From an uncultured Eubacteriales bacterium (GTDB lineage Bacteria > Bacillota > Clostridia > Oscillospirales > Oscillospiraceae), in NCBI GenBank assembly GCA_900549885.1, contig URQA01000003.1, positions 1 to 64,000 on the forward strand: DNA of 64,000 nucleotides, written 5' to 3'. The notes under the pieces were generated by a model. That model had not been told where the DNA came from and made no database searches. It saw only the letters and a list, made by a program, of their open reading frames with translations. How positions within the stretch are numbered: position 1 is the stretch's first letter; the number at the start of each line of letters is the position of its first letter. A program made the position numbers and the translations under genes. Positions 42,495-49,455 of the stretch are shown here, piece by piece.

Positions 42495-42535
42495 GCTTCT
42501 TTCAGCCCCCTGTTCCTTGAGAAAGGAGCGTCCAT

Positions 42536-42754
42536 ATGAAGCTCCATAGTCTGATTGCCTCCTGTTCCCTGTTTCTCGGTGCGGTCTTGCTCTGCTGCAC
42601 CGGCGCGCTGCTATACAACTCTGCACTGACTTTCGTGTCTGCTATCCTGGCTGTCCTATTCGCTATCCCCCTGCTCTCACACTGGTGGTCCTGGTTCAGC
42701 CAAGCGACCGGGCAATCCAACCAAATAAAGGAGAATGACCATGAAAACCCTTGA
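42536..42754 (+). CDS. Small two-helix membrane protein downstream of the ZTP riboswitch
   Basis: 72 residues with two hydrophobic segments (~5-28 SLIASCSLFLGAVLLCCTGALLY-like, and ~30-47) and a polar tail. AAAGGAG lies 8-9 nt before the ATG. Its last 14 nt overlap the start of purO, so it would be co-transcribed and possibly coupled to it. I recognise no family. It may be a real riboswitch-controlled membrane protein, or a leader frame that mainly serves translation of purO. Confidence 0.5.
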   Translation: MKLHSLIASCSLFLGAVLLCCTGALLYNSALTFVSAILAVLFAIPLLSHWWSWFSQATGQSNQIKENDHENP

Positions 42755-43448
42755 TTTATGCCAACTGCTTCAACAGCATCCCTACCCCGGGCGGGGCATC
42801 GTGCTGGGCCGCTCTGCCGACGACCAGAAGGCCGTCATCGCCTACTTCATCATGGGCCGCAGCGAGAACAGCCGCAACCGTGTGTTCGAGGCCACTGAGG
42901 ACGGCATCCGCACCCGGGCCTATGACGAGTCCAAGATGACCGACCCCTCCCTGATCATCTACCACCCGGTGCGCATGGTGGGCCGGGGGGTGGTGGTCAC
43001 CAATGGCGACCAGACCGATACCATCCGGGACTATCTGCTGGAGGGCCGTACCTTTGCCGAGGCCTTGCGCACCCGTTGCTTTGAGCCAGACCCCCCCAAC
43101 TATACCCCCCGGATCTCCGGCCTACTCTCTCCTGACGGCAGCTTCAAGCTGTCCATTTTGAAGTCCGCCGACGGAAACCCGGACTGCAACCTGCGCCATT
43201 TTTATGAGTACGACGCGCCCCTGGCTGGAGAGGGCCGGTTCATCCACACCTATCAGGAGAACGCCGACCCCCTGCCCTCCTTTGAGGGGGAGCCCCGCCG
43301 GGTGTCCATCACCGCTCCCAGCGCCCAGACCCTGGCCAACGAGCTGTGGGCCAGCCTGAATGAGGACAACAAAGTCTCCCTGTACGTGTGCTATCGGGAC
43401 CTGGCCTCCGGCGAGATGGACACCGTCATCGTCAACAAGCACCAATAA
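42741..43448 (+). CDS. purO: Archaeal-type IMP cyclohydrolase
   Basis: Closes FAICAR to IMP, the last step of purine synthesis. The 235-residue protein (start at 42741, AAAGGAG upstream) is of the PurO type, not the MGS-like PurH N-terminal domain. PGRGIVLGRSADDQKAVIAYFIMGRSENSRNRVF at the N-terminus, then DPSLIIYHPVR and GVVVTNGDQTDTI, are typical. It replaces the cyclohydrolase half of the usual bifunctional PurH, whose other half is the next gene. ZTP riboswitch control is inferred from the leader. Confidence 0.92.
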   Translation: MKTLDLCQLLQQHPYPGRGIVLGRSADDQKAVIAYFIMGRSENSRNRVFEATEDGIRTRAYDESKMTDPSLIIYHPVRMVGRGVVVTNGDQTDTIRDYLLEGRTFAEALRTRCFEPDPPNYTPRISGLLSPDGSFKLSILKSADGNPDCNLRHFYEYDAPLAGEGRFIHTYQENADPLPSFEGEPRRVSITAPSAQTLANELWASLNEDNKVSLYVCYRDLASGEMDTVIVNKHQ

Positions 43449-43487
43449 GCGGCTGTTCCGCCCTATTGAGATAAGGAGTGTTTTGTC

Positions 43488-44660
43488 ATGAAAGAACTGG
43501 AACTGAAATATGGCTGCAACCCCAACCAGAAGCCCGCCCGGATTTTCATGGATGAGGGGGAGCTGCCCCTCACCGTCCTCAACGGCAAGCCGGGCTACAT
43601 CAACTTCATGGATGCCCTCAACTCCTGGCAGCTGGTGAAGGCGCTGAAGAAAGCCACCGGCATCCCCGCCGCCGCCTCCTTCAAGCACGTCTCCCCCGCC
43701 GGCGCCGCCCTGGGCACCGAGCTGACCGATGTGGAAAAGCAGATCTACTTTGCCGACGGCTATGACACCTCCCCCATCGCCCGGGCCTACATCAAGGCCC
43801 GTGGTGCTGACCGGCTGTGCTCCTACGGCGATTGGGCCGCCCTGAGCGAGGTGTGTGACGAGCCTACCGCCCGGTTCCTGGCCATGGAGGTGTCTGACGG
43901 TGTCATCGCCCCCGGCTACACCGACGAGGCCCTGGCTATCCTGAAAACGAAAAAGAAGGGCAACTACAACGTGGTCCAGATCGACCCCAGCTATGAGCCC
44001 GCCCCCATCGAGCTGCGCCATATCTACGGCATCACCTTCCAGCAGGGCTACAACAGCTTCGAAATCAACGAGGAACTGCTGGGCAACATCGTGACCAAAA
44101 ATAAAGACTTGCCCCAGCAGGCCAAGCACGACCTGCTCCTGGCCCTCATCACCCTGAAATACACCCAGTCTAACTCCGTGTGCTATGTGAAGAACGGCCA
44201 GACCATCGGCGTGGGCGCCGGCCAGCAGAGCCGCATCCACTGCACCCGGCTGGCAGGGAACAAGGCGGACAACTGGATGCTGCGCCAGCACCCTAAGGTG
44301 CTGGGCCTGCAGTTCGTGGACGGCATCCGCCGGCCCAACCGGGATAATGCCATCGACGTGTATATCTCCGACGAGTGGGAGGATGTGCTGGCCGACGGCG
44401 TGTGGCAGCAGACCTTCAAGGTCCGTCCCGAACCCCTCACCCGGGATGAGAAAAAGGCCTGGATCTCCACCATGAAGGACGTGTCCCTGGGTTCCGACGC
44501 CTTCTTCCCCTTCGGGGACAACGTGGAACGGGCCCGGAAGTCCGGTGTGCAGTATATCGCCCAGCCCGGCGGCTCCATCCGGGACGACAATGTCATCGAG
44601 ACGGCGGACAAGTACGGCATGGTCATGGCGTTTACTGGGATGCGGCTGTTCCACCACTGA
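43488..44660 (+). CDS. Stand-alone AICAR transformylase
   Basis: Formylates AICAR (ZMP) with 10-formyl-THF. 390 residues corresponding to the C-terminal two-thirds of PurH. It has LKYGCNPNQKPA near 7-18, ASFKHVSPAGAA with the catalytic Lys-His pair at ~64-70, SNSVCYVKNGQTIGVGAGQQSRIHC, and the C-terminal SDAFFPFGDNVERA and IAQPGGSIRDD blocks. No N-terminal cyclohydrolase domain is fused. It follows purO by 39 nt with AAGGAG upstream. This split arrangement (PurO plus AICARFT, sometimes called PurV) occurs in some anaerobes. Confidence 0.94.
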   Translation: MKELELKYGCNPNQKPARIFMDEGELPLTVLNGKPGYINFMDALNSWQLVKALKKATGIPAAASFKHVSPAGAALGTELTDVEKQIYFADGYDTSPIARAYIKARGADRLCSYGDWAALSEVCDEPTARFLAMEVSDGVIAPGYTDEALAILKTKKKGNYNVVQIDPSYEPAPIELRHIYGITFQQGYNSFEINEELLGNIVTKNKDLPQQAKHDLLLALITLKYTQSNSVCYVKNGQTIGVGAGQQSRIHCTRLAGNKADNWMLRQHPKVLGLQFVDGIRRPNRDNAIDVYISDEWEDVLADGVWQQTFKVRPEPLTRDEKKAWISTMKDVSLGSDAFFPFGDNVERARKSGVQYIAQPGGSIRDDNVIETADKYGMVMAFTGMRLFHH

Positions 44661-44798
44661 TAGGCCGGGCCTTTTCTGCGGAAAATGCAGGCGCTTCGCG
44701 CGCCGGCCTCGCGGGCGGGAACCAGTTCCCCCCGCGTGCCCCCCTCCGCTCTCCGAGGGGAATAAGGAATAATTTTATTTTCCGCCTGGCGGCGGAAT
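44661..44798 (+). other. GC-rich spacer with hairpin between AICAR transformylase and purD
   Basis: A non-coding spacer. It has a GC-rich block (44695-44762) of uncertain origin, and TTCCGCC-TGGC-GGCGGAA (44781-44798) as a clear hairpin close to the purD start. No T run follows, so read-through into purD is expected. Confidence 0.45.
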
Positions 44799-44819
44799 AC
44801 TTTGAAACGAGGTTTACTT

Positions 44820-46079
44820 ATGAAAGTTTTAGTGGTAGGAGGCGGCGGCCGGGAGCACGCCATCTGCTGGAAACTGGCCCAGTCCCCCAAAGTCACCCAG
44901 CTTTTCTGTGCCCCCGGCAATGCGGGCATCGCCCAGGTTGCCACTTGCATAGACGTGAAGGCCACCGATGTGGACGGCATGGTGGCCTGGGCCAAGGCCA
45001 ATGCTATGGACTTTGTTATGGTGGCTCCGGACGACCCCCTGGCCCTGGGCATGGTGGACGCCATGGAGGCGGCTGGCATCCCAGCCTTCGGTCCCCATGC
45101 CAACGCCGCCATTGTGGAGGCCAGCAAGGCATTTTCCAAGGAGTTGATGGCCAAATATCACATTCCAACTGCCAAGTATTGTACCTTTACAGATCTTGAA
45201 AAAGCTCTGTCCTATCTTGAGGCGCAAGGTGCGCCCATCGTGGTGAAAGCGGACGGTCTGGCCTTGGGCAAGGGCGTGGTGGTGGCCGCCACCGTGGACG
45301 AGGCCAAGCAGGCCGCCCAGGAAATGATGGAGGACAAAAAGTTTGGGGAATCCGGTTCCACCGTGGTCATCGAGGAGTGCATGACCGGCCCGGAGGTCAC
45401 CGTGCTGGCCTTCACTGACGGCAAGACCGTGGTGCCTATGCCCGCCAGCCAGGACCATAAGCGGGCTTATGACGGCAACCAAGGTCCCAATACAGGCGGT
45501 ATGGGGGCCATCTCTCCCCCGCCCCAGTACACCCCGGAGCTCGCCCAACGGTGTATGGAGGAAATCTTTCAGCCCACCATTGACGCCCTGCGGGCGGAGG
45601 GCCGCCCCTTCCAAGGAGTGCTCTACTTCGGCCTGATGCTCACCCCCAGCGGCCCCAAGGTTGTGGAGTACAACGCCCGCTTCGGAGACCCAGAGTGCCA
45701 GGTTGTGCTCTCCCTGCTGGACACCGATTTGATGGACATTCTCCAGGCCTGTGTGGATGGTACTCTGGACCGGCTCCAAATCCGGTGGAAGGATGAGGCC
45801 GGCTGCATCGTGGTGCTGGCCTCCGGCGGCTATCCTCTGGACTACAAAAAGGGTTACCCTATTTCCGGGCTGGATGAAGCGGGCCAGACCGCTATGGTGT
45901 TCCACGCCGGCACGAAGCTTGGCCCAGGTGGGGAATATCTCACCAACGGCGGTCGTGTGCTGGGGGTCACCGCCACTGCCCCTACTCTGGACGGGGCCAT
46001 CGCCAGTGCCTATGACGCGGCCAAGCATATCTCCTTCCAGGACATGCACTTCCGAACCGACATCGGCCACGCGTTTTGA
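44820..46079 (+). CDS. purD: Phosphoribosylamine-glycine ligase (GAR synthetase)
   Basis: Joins phosphoribosylamine and glycine with ATP. 419 residues from ATG 44820 (CGAGG upstream; the frame extends further without a site). VLVVGGGGREHAICWKLA at 3-20 is the N-terminal Rossmann fold. The ATP-grasp region has PIVVKADGLALGKGV, EECMTGPEVTVLAF and NTGGMGAISPPPQYTPE, and VVEYNARFGDPECQ carries the metal ligands. It uses the unstable product of PurF and is likely the last gene of the riboswitch-controlled unit. A terminator follows. Confidence 0.97.
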   Translation: MKVLVVGGGGREHAICWKLAQSPKVTQLFCAPGNAGIAQVATCIDVKATDVDGMVAWAKANAMDFVMVAPDDPLALGMVDAMEAAGIPAFGPHANAAIVEASKAFSKELMAKYHIPTAKYCTFTDLEKALSYLEAQGAPIVVKADGLALGKGVVVAATVDEAKQAAQEMMEDKKFGESGSTVVIEECMTGPEVTVLAFTDGKTVVPMPASQDHKRAYDGNQGPNTGGMGAISPPPQYTPELAQRCMEEIFQPTIDALRAEGRPFQGVLYFGLMLTPSGPKVVEYNARFGDPECQVVLSLLDTDLMDILQACVDGTLDRLQIRWKDEAGCIVVLASGGYPLDYKKGYPISGLDEAGQTAMVFHAGTKLGPGGEYLTNGGRVLGVTATAPTLDGAIASAYDAAKHISFQDMHFRTDIGHAF

Positions 46080-46101
46080 TAGAAGGTATTTTTGCTTTAC
46101 A

Positions 46102-46135
46102 GGAAAAGAACCGGAATATCTTCTGGTTCTTTTCC
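46102..46135 (+). terminator. Terminator of the purine cluster
   Basis: GGAAAAGAACC / GGTTCTTTTCC stem with T-rich 3' arm, 22 nt after the purD stop. Confidence 0.85.
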
Positions 46136-46161
46136 CCTGCTTACTACGAGGAGGTTTTCCC

Positions 46162-46623
46162 ATGATATCCCTGGCGCAACGCATCACTGAACTGCGCACG
46201 GAAAAGGGCATGAGCCGCCCAGAGCTGTCCGCCGCCCTGGGCCTGCCCAAAAATGCCATTGAAAAATTCGAGACGGGCCGCCAAACCCCTACCCAGGAGC
46301 AGCAGGCTAAGTTGGCCGCTTATTTCGAGGTCTCCCTCTTCTATCTCCGGGGAGAGAGCAACGATCCTACCCGGCAGGATGACTGGATGAATGGCGGCTT
46401 TGTGGATGACGAGCCAGCTCCCGCTCCGTCCCGCCGCACCGCGCCCCGTCCTGCTCCCATTTCCCACGGGAAGGATGAGGGCGGCTCTCTGCTGGACCCG
46501 CTGATGAAAAATAAGGCCTTTCAGGATATGGTCCGCGCTACCGTGCTGGATGTGCTCCGTTCCTCCGAGGGTCAGGATCTGCTAGCCCAAGCGGTACGCC
46601 GTCAGCTGCGCGAAATGAAGTGA
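46162..46623 (+). CDS. XRE-family HTH regulator with variable C-terminus
   Basis: 153 residues, start at 46162 with GAGGAGG upstream. Residues ~3-62 are a Cro/C1-type helix-turn-helix (LAQRITELRTEKGMSRPELSAALGLPKNAIEKFETGRQ-like). A Pro/Arg-rich linker (APAPSRRTAPRPAP) and a C-terminal helix (DMVRATVLDVLRSSEGQDLLAQAV) follow. It stands between terminators as a single gene. Targets are unknown. Confidence 0.85.
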   Translation: MISLAQRITELRTEKGMSRPELSAALGLPKNAIEKFETGRQTPTQEQQAKLAAYFEVSLFYLRGESNDPTRQDDWMNGGFVDDEPAPAPSRRTAPRPAPISHGKDEGGSLLDPLMKNKAFQDMVRATVLDVLRSSEGQDLLAQAVRRQLREMK

Positions 46624-46632
46624 CCTTTCCCC

Positions 46633-46677
46633 ATATGAGGATTTTGCCTGAAACGATGGCAAAATCCTCATATTTTT
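46633..46677 (+). terminator. Intrinsic terminator of the XRE gene
   Basis: ATGAGGATTTTGCC / GGCAAAATCCTCAT, then ATTTTTC. Confidence 0.92.
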
Positions 46678-46719
46678 CTCTTTGCAACCAGCGGTTGTCG
46701 CATTGTAGAGCGTTGTTGG

Positions 46720-46748
46720 TTGCCAAGTCTACTCTCTTTTGCTATTCT
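46720..46748 (+). promoter_or_regulatory. Promoter of the HTH/glycine-repeat gene
   Basis: -35 TTGCCA (46720-46725), 17-nt spacer, -10 TATTCT (46743-46748), 50 nt before the start. Confidence 0.65.
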
Positions 46749-46798
46749 GACCAAGGCCTGGTTCCCGGGTCTAATCCATCGCAGGAGGTCACATATTT

Positions 46799-47587
46799 AT
46801 GGAATTTCATCAACGGCTTTACGAGCTGCGCCGGAAAGCTGGTCTGTCCCAGGAAGAGTTGGCTGACCTAGTCGGGGTTACCCGCCAGGCGGTACAAAAG
46901 TGGGAGTCCGGCGCGTCTAGACCGGACTTAGATAACATCACCGCTCTGTCCGACTACTTTCAAGTAAGCCTGGACTATCTCATCGCCGGCAGGGAGCGGG
47001 AGGAAAACCAGACGGCTCCCGCCACCACCGTCATCAACAACTACTACGGCCGCCATTCTTTCGAATACAAGAGTAAGCGCACCCTTTTCGGCCTGCCTCT
47101 GCTCCACATCAACTGTGGCCCCGGCCTGCGCTGGGCCCGGGGAATCATCGCCATAGGCAATATTGCCACCGGGCTGGTGGCGCTGGGCGGGGTATCCGCC
47201 GGACTGCTCTCCCTGGGTGGGGTATCGCTGGGCCTTCTGTTGGCTCTAGGCGGGGTGGCGGCAGGCAGTATTGCTATGGGAGCTGTCGCCATCGGTCTAC
47301 TTGCCTGGGGCGGAGTCAGCTTGGGATGGTTGAGCGTGGGCGGAGTGGCCAAGGGCACCTTTGCTTTGGGGGGCGTAGCTGCCGGTTCCAAAGTGGCCAT
47401 TGGAGGTGTAGCCTCCGCCCCGGTGGCTATCGGCGCCGCTGTAGAGGGAGTCCAAACCTTTCCCATCCCCGAAGGGGGCCTATCAGGCGGACAACTGGAC
47501 ATGGCTTTGAATGCCGTTCGAACTGCCAGCCAAGGTGCACCCAGCTGGCTCTGTCATCTGCTGGAGCTTTTTATCACATACTGTTAG
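46799..47587 (+). CDS. XRE-family HTH protein with hydrophobic glycine-repeat domain
   Basis: 262 residues. Residues ~5-62 are an HTH_3 domain (LYELRRKAGLSQEELADLVGVTRQAVQKWESG). A linker with TTVINNYYG follows. From ~115 to ~215 at least eight tandem ~10-residue repeats of the pattern L-x-x-x-G-G-V-x-x-G are seen (ALGGVSAG, SLGGVSLG, AMGAVAIG, AWGGVSLG, SVGGVAKG, ALGGVAAG). The repeats are hydrophobic with a strict Gly period, so they could form membrane-packed helices or a beta-solenoid. It may therefore be a membrane-associated regulator. AGGAGG lies 12 nt upstream of ATG. Function unknown. Confidence 0.8.
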   Translation: MEFHQRLYELRRKAGLSQEELADLVGVTRQAVQKWESGASRPDLDNITALSDYFQVSLDYLIAGREREENQTAPATTVINNYYGRHSFEYKSKRTLFGLPLLHINCGPGLRWARGIIAIGNIATGLVALGGVSAGLLSLGGVSLGLLLALGGVAAGSIAMGAVAIGLLAWGGVSLGWLSVGGVAKGTFALGGVAAGSKVAIGGVASAPVAIGAAVEGVQTFPIPEGGLSGGQLDMALNAVRTASQGAPSWLCHLLELFITYC

Positions 47588-47622
47588 AGAAAGAAGCGGG
47601 ACAGTCGTCCCGCTTCTTTCTC
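47587..47622. terminator. Bidirectional terminator between the HTH gene and deoC
   Basis: 16-bp perfect stem GAGAAAGAAGCGGGAC / GTCCCGCTTCTTTCTC with loop AGTC, between convergent genes. Confidence 0.88.
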
Positions 47623-47627
47623 GCCCT

Positions 47628-48293
47628 TTATGTCCTACTTTTCTCCTGCTCCTTTACCAATCTCACAATGCGGCTGGTACCCAGGCGATCCGCACCCAGC
47701 GACAAAAAATCTTCCGCATCCTGGAGGCTGGAGATACCGCCGGCCGCTTTGATTTTCACATGGGAGGCCACATGGGCCTTGAACAAGGCCACGTCCTCCC
47801 GGGTAGCCCCTCCGGCAGAAAATCCGGTAGAGGTCTTGATAAAGTCTGCCCCGCTGTCCGACACGATCTGACACAGCTTGACCTTTTCCTCTCTGGTGAG
47901 CAGGCATGTCTCCACGATCACCTTCAGCACACGTCCGCTGCAGGCCTCCTTCACTGCCTGAATCTCCCTCAAAATATCATTCCATAGGTGATCCTTCACC
48001 CATCCGATATTGATGACCATGTCGATTTCCTGGGCGCCATTGGCTACGGCATCCGCCGCTTCTAACGCTTTCACCGCAGTGGTAGAATAGCCATTGGGAA
48101 AGCCGATCACCGTACACACCGGGAGCTTGTCCCCCAAACAGTCCGCAGCCCGCTTTACAAAGCTGGGCGGGATGCATACGCTGGCGCAACCGAAGGCCGC
48201 ACCGTCCTCACAGATCTGCCGGATTTCCTCCCAAGTTGCCTCCGGCCGGAGCAAGGTGTGGTCCACGGCCGCCAAAATCTTCTGTATATCCAT
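47628..48293 (-). CDS. deoC: Deoxyribose-phosphate aldolase
   Basis: Splits 2-deoxyribose-5-phosphate to acetaldehyde and glyceraldehyde-3-phosphate in deoxynucleoside use. 221 residues. The DHTLLRPEATWEEI start, EIDMVINIGW (catalytic Asp91), FIKTSTGFS with the Schiff-base Lys153, and HVKIKAAGGI with the helper Lys182 are all present. It stands alone rather than with deoD/deoB/pdp. It ends in the shared hairpin with the HTH gene. Confidence 0.96.
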   Translation of the reverse strand: MDIQKILAAVDHTLLRPEATWEEIRQICEDGAAFGCASVCIPPSFVKRAADCLGDKLPVCTVIGFPNGYSTTAVKALEAADAVANGAQEIDMVINIGWVKDHLWNDILREIQAVKEACSGRVLKVIVETCLLTREEKVKLCQIVSDSGADFIKTSTGFSAGGATREDVALFKAHVASHVKIKAAGGISSLQDAEDFLSLGADRLGTSRIVRLVKEQEKSRT

Positions 48294-48390
48294 TTATACT
48301 CACCTCTCTGGTCTTTCCTCCATCATACCTGTTCGGCCGCTCTTGCGCAAGAAAAAATTTCTCTATCCCTCTTTCGACACGAATCCTTAT

Positions 48391-48435
48391 AAAAGCGGTG
48401 TGACCTTAATAAAAAGGGTCACACCGCTTTTAATA
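48391..48435. terminator. Hairpin with A/T-rich flanks upstream of the third XRE gene
   Basis: 15-bp stem AAAAGCGGTGTGACC / GGTCACACCGCTTTT (48391-48431). It is flanked by AT-rich sequence and looks like an intrinsic terminator, though it lies upstream of both neighbouring genes. It may insulate the two divergent promoters. Confidence 0.7.
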
Positions 48436-48451
48436 CAACTATAGGTTGTAT
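48433..48451 (+). promoter_or_regulatory. Probable operator, ATACAAC inverted repeat
   Basis: ATACAAC-TATAG-GTTGTAT forms a 7-5-7 inverted repeat. A further half-site ATACAAC sits at 48498-48504, over the -10 of the next promoter. Likely bound by the XRE protein encoded immediately downstream. Confidence 0.65.
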
Positions 48452-48470
48452 TTTTCCAATTTTCCATCTG

Positions 48471-48499
48471 TTGATTTCAACTTATATTTTTGTTAAAAT
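48471..48499 (+). promoter_or_regulatory. Promoter of the XRE/ABC exporter unit
   Basis: -35 TTGATT (48471-48476), 17-nt spacer, -10 TAAAAT (48494-48499), 30 nt before the start at 48529. Confidence 0.75.
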
Positions 48500-48528
48500 A
48501 CAACCATCAGATGAAATGTGGTGATTAT

Positions 48529-49455
48529 ATGAATTGCTATTTGAGTGAACGCATCGCCGTCCTGCGCAGAGAGCGAGGTCTTACCCAGGAGCAGCTGGGT
48601 CAGCTGGTGGGCGTGTCCGCCCAAGCGGTGAGCAAGTGGGAAAAAGGCGGCGCACCCGACGTGGAACTGCTGCCCACCCTAGCTGACCGGCTAGGGGTGA
48701 CCATCGACACCCTGTTTGGCCGGGGAGATGAGGACGCCCCCTTGGACATGGCCCAGCAAATGAGCCGCTGGCTTCAGACCATTCCTAAGGAAGAACGACT
48801 GATGCGGCTGTTTCGCATGTTAGCCAACAGCCACCTTTCCATTTACTTTGATCCCCAAAATCTCAATCCCGCCAGTGAACTGAAAATGATGTCCGAAAAC
48901 TGTTATGCCGCGGACTTACTGCCCGATCAGCGCAGCACTTGGTTCCGCTCCATGATGTCATCTGACGAGGGAATGCTTCTGGGGGTGCTGGCGGAAAATC
49001 TCCCTATCTACCTGCTGATGCCTGAACCACCGGAGGGATATGAGGTCCACTTCGCCTCCAATGAGGACTACCGTAAACTGTTCTCCGCCCTAAGTCTGGA
49101 GGGCAGCCTGGAGCTTCTGCGGTATCTCTATGCCCAAAAGCCCAATTACTACACGATTCCTGCCATGGCTAAGCGCACTGGCCTACCTCAGGACGTGGTA
49201 GAGACCGCTGCCTGTGCCATGACAGAGTGCAACCTACTACGCCACAAGTCTCTGGAACTGGAGGAGGACACCATGGACGTCTATATGATCCACGATAACT
49301 ATGTGTTGGTCCCTTTCCTCTATTTCGCCAGGTGGTTTATGGAGAAGGATGACGCCTGGTACTACGGCTGGGACATCCGGGAGCGTCCCATCTTGGAACT
49401 CACCGAGGAACAAAAACAGCGAAAGAAGGAAAAACAGCATGAAACGCAACTCTGA
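48529..49455 (+). CDS. XRE-family HTH regulator with large C-terminal domain
   Basis: 308 residues. N-terminal HTH_3 (ERIAVLRRERGLTQEQLGQLVGVSAQAVSKWEKG, ~5-58), then a ~240-residue unknown domain. The domain has a possible winged-helix-like stretch (SLELLRYLYAQKPNYYTIPAMAKRTGLPQDVVETA) and an aromatic acidic C-terminus. Its 3' end overlaps the exporter start by 17 nt, so the two are co-expressed. It probably represses its own operon through the ATACAAC sites. Start at 48529 lacks a strong site (GTGGTGAT upstream); an alternative ATG is at 48511. Confidence 0.85.
   Translation: MNCYLSERIAVLRRERGLTQEQLGQLVGVSAQAVSKWEKGGAPDVELLPTLADRLGVTIDTLFGRGDEDAPLDMAQQMSRWLQTIPKEERLMRLFRMLANSHLSIYFDPQNLNPASELKMMSENCYAADLLPDQRSTWFRSMMSSDEGMLLGVLAENLPIYLLMPEPPEGYEVHFASNEDYRKLFSALSLEGSLELLRYLYAQKPNYYTIPAMAKRTGLPQDVVETAACAMTECNLLRHKSLELEEDTMDVYMIHDNYVLVPFLYFARWFMEKDDAWYYGWDIRERPILELTEEQKQRKKEKQHETQL

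Noticed and set aside
43122..44657. 511-codon open frame on the minus strand opposite the AICAR transformylase gene
   Set aside because: Low-complexity Gly/Val/His-rich translation with no recognisable domain; an antisense shadow of a GC-rich gene.
44695..44762. GC-rich block in the AICAR transformylase-purD spacer as a copy of the insert near trmFO
   Set aside because: Both are GC-rich, but no shared stretch longer than a few bases was seen.
44829..46259. 476-codon minus-strand frame opposite purD
   Set aside because: His/Gly-rich shadow frame without ribosome site or domain; purD is certain.
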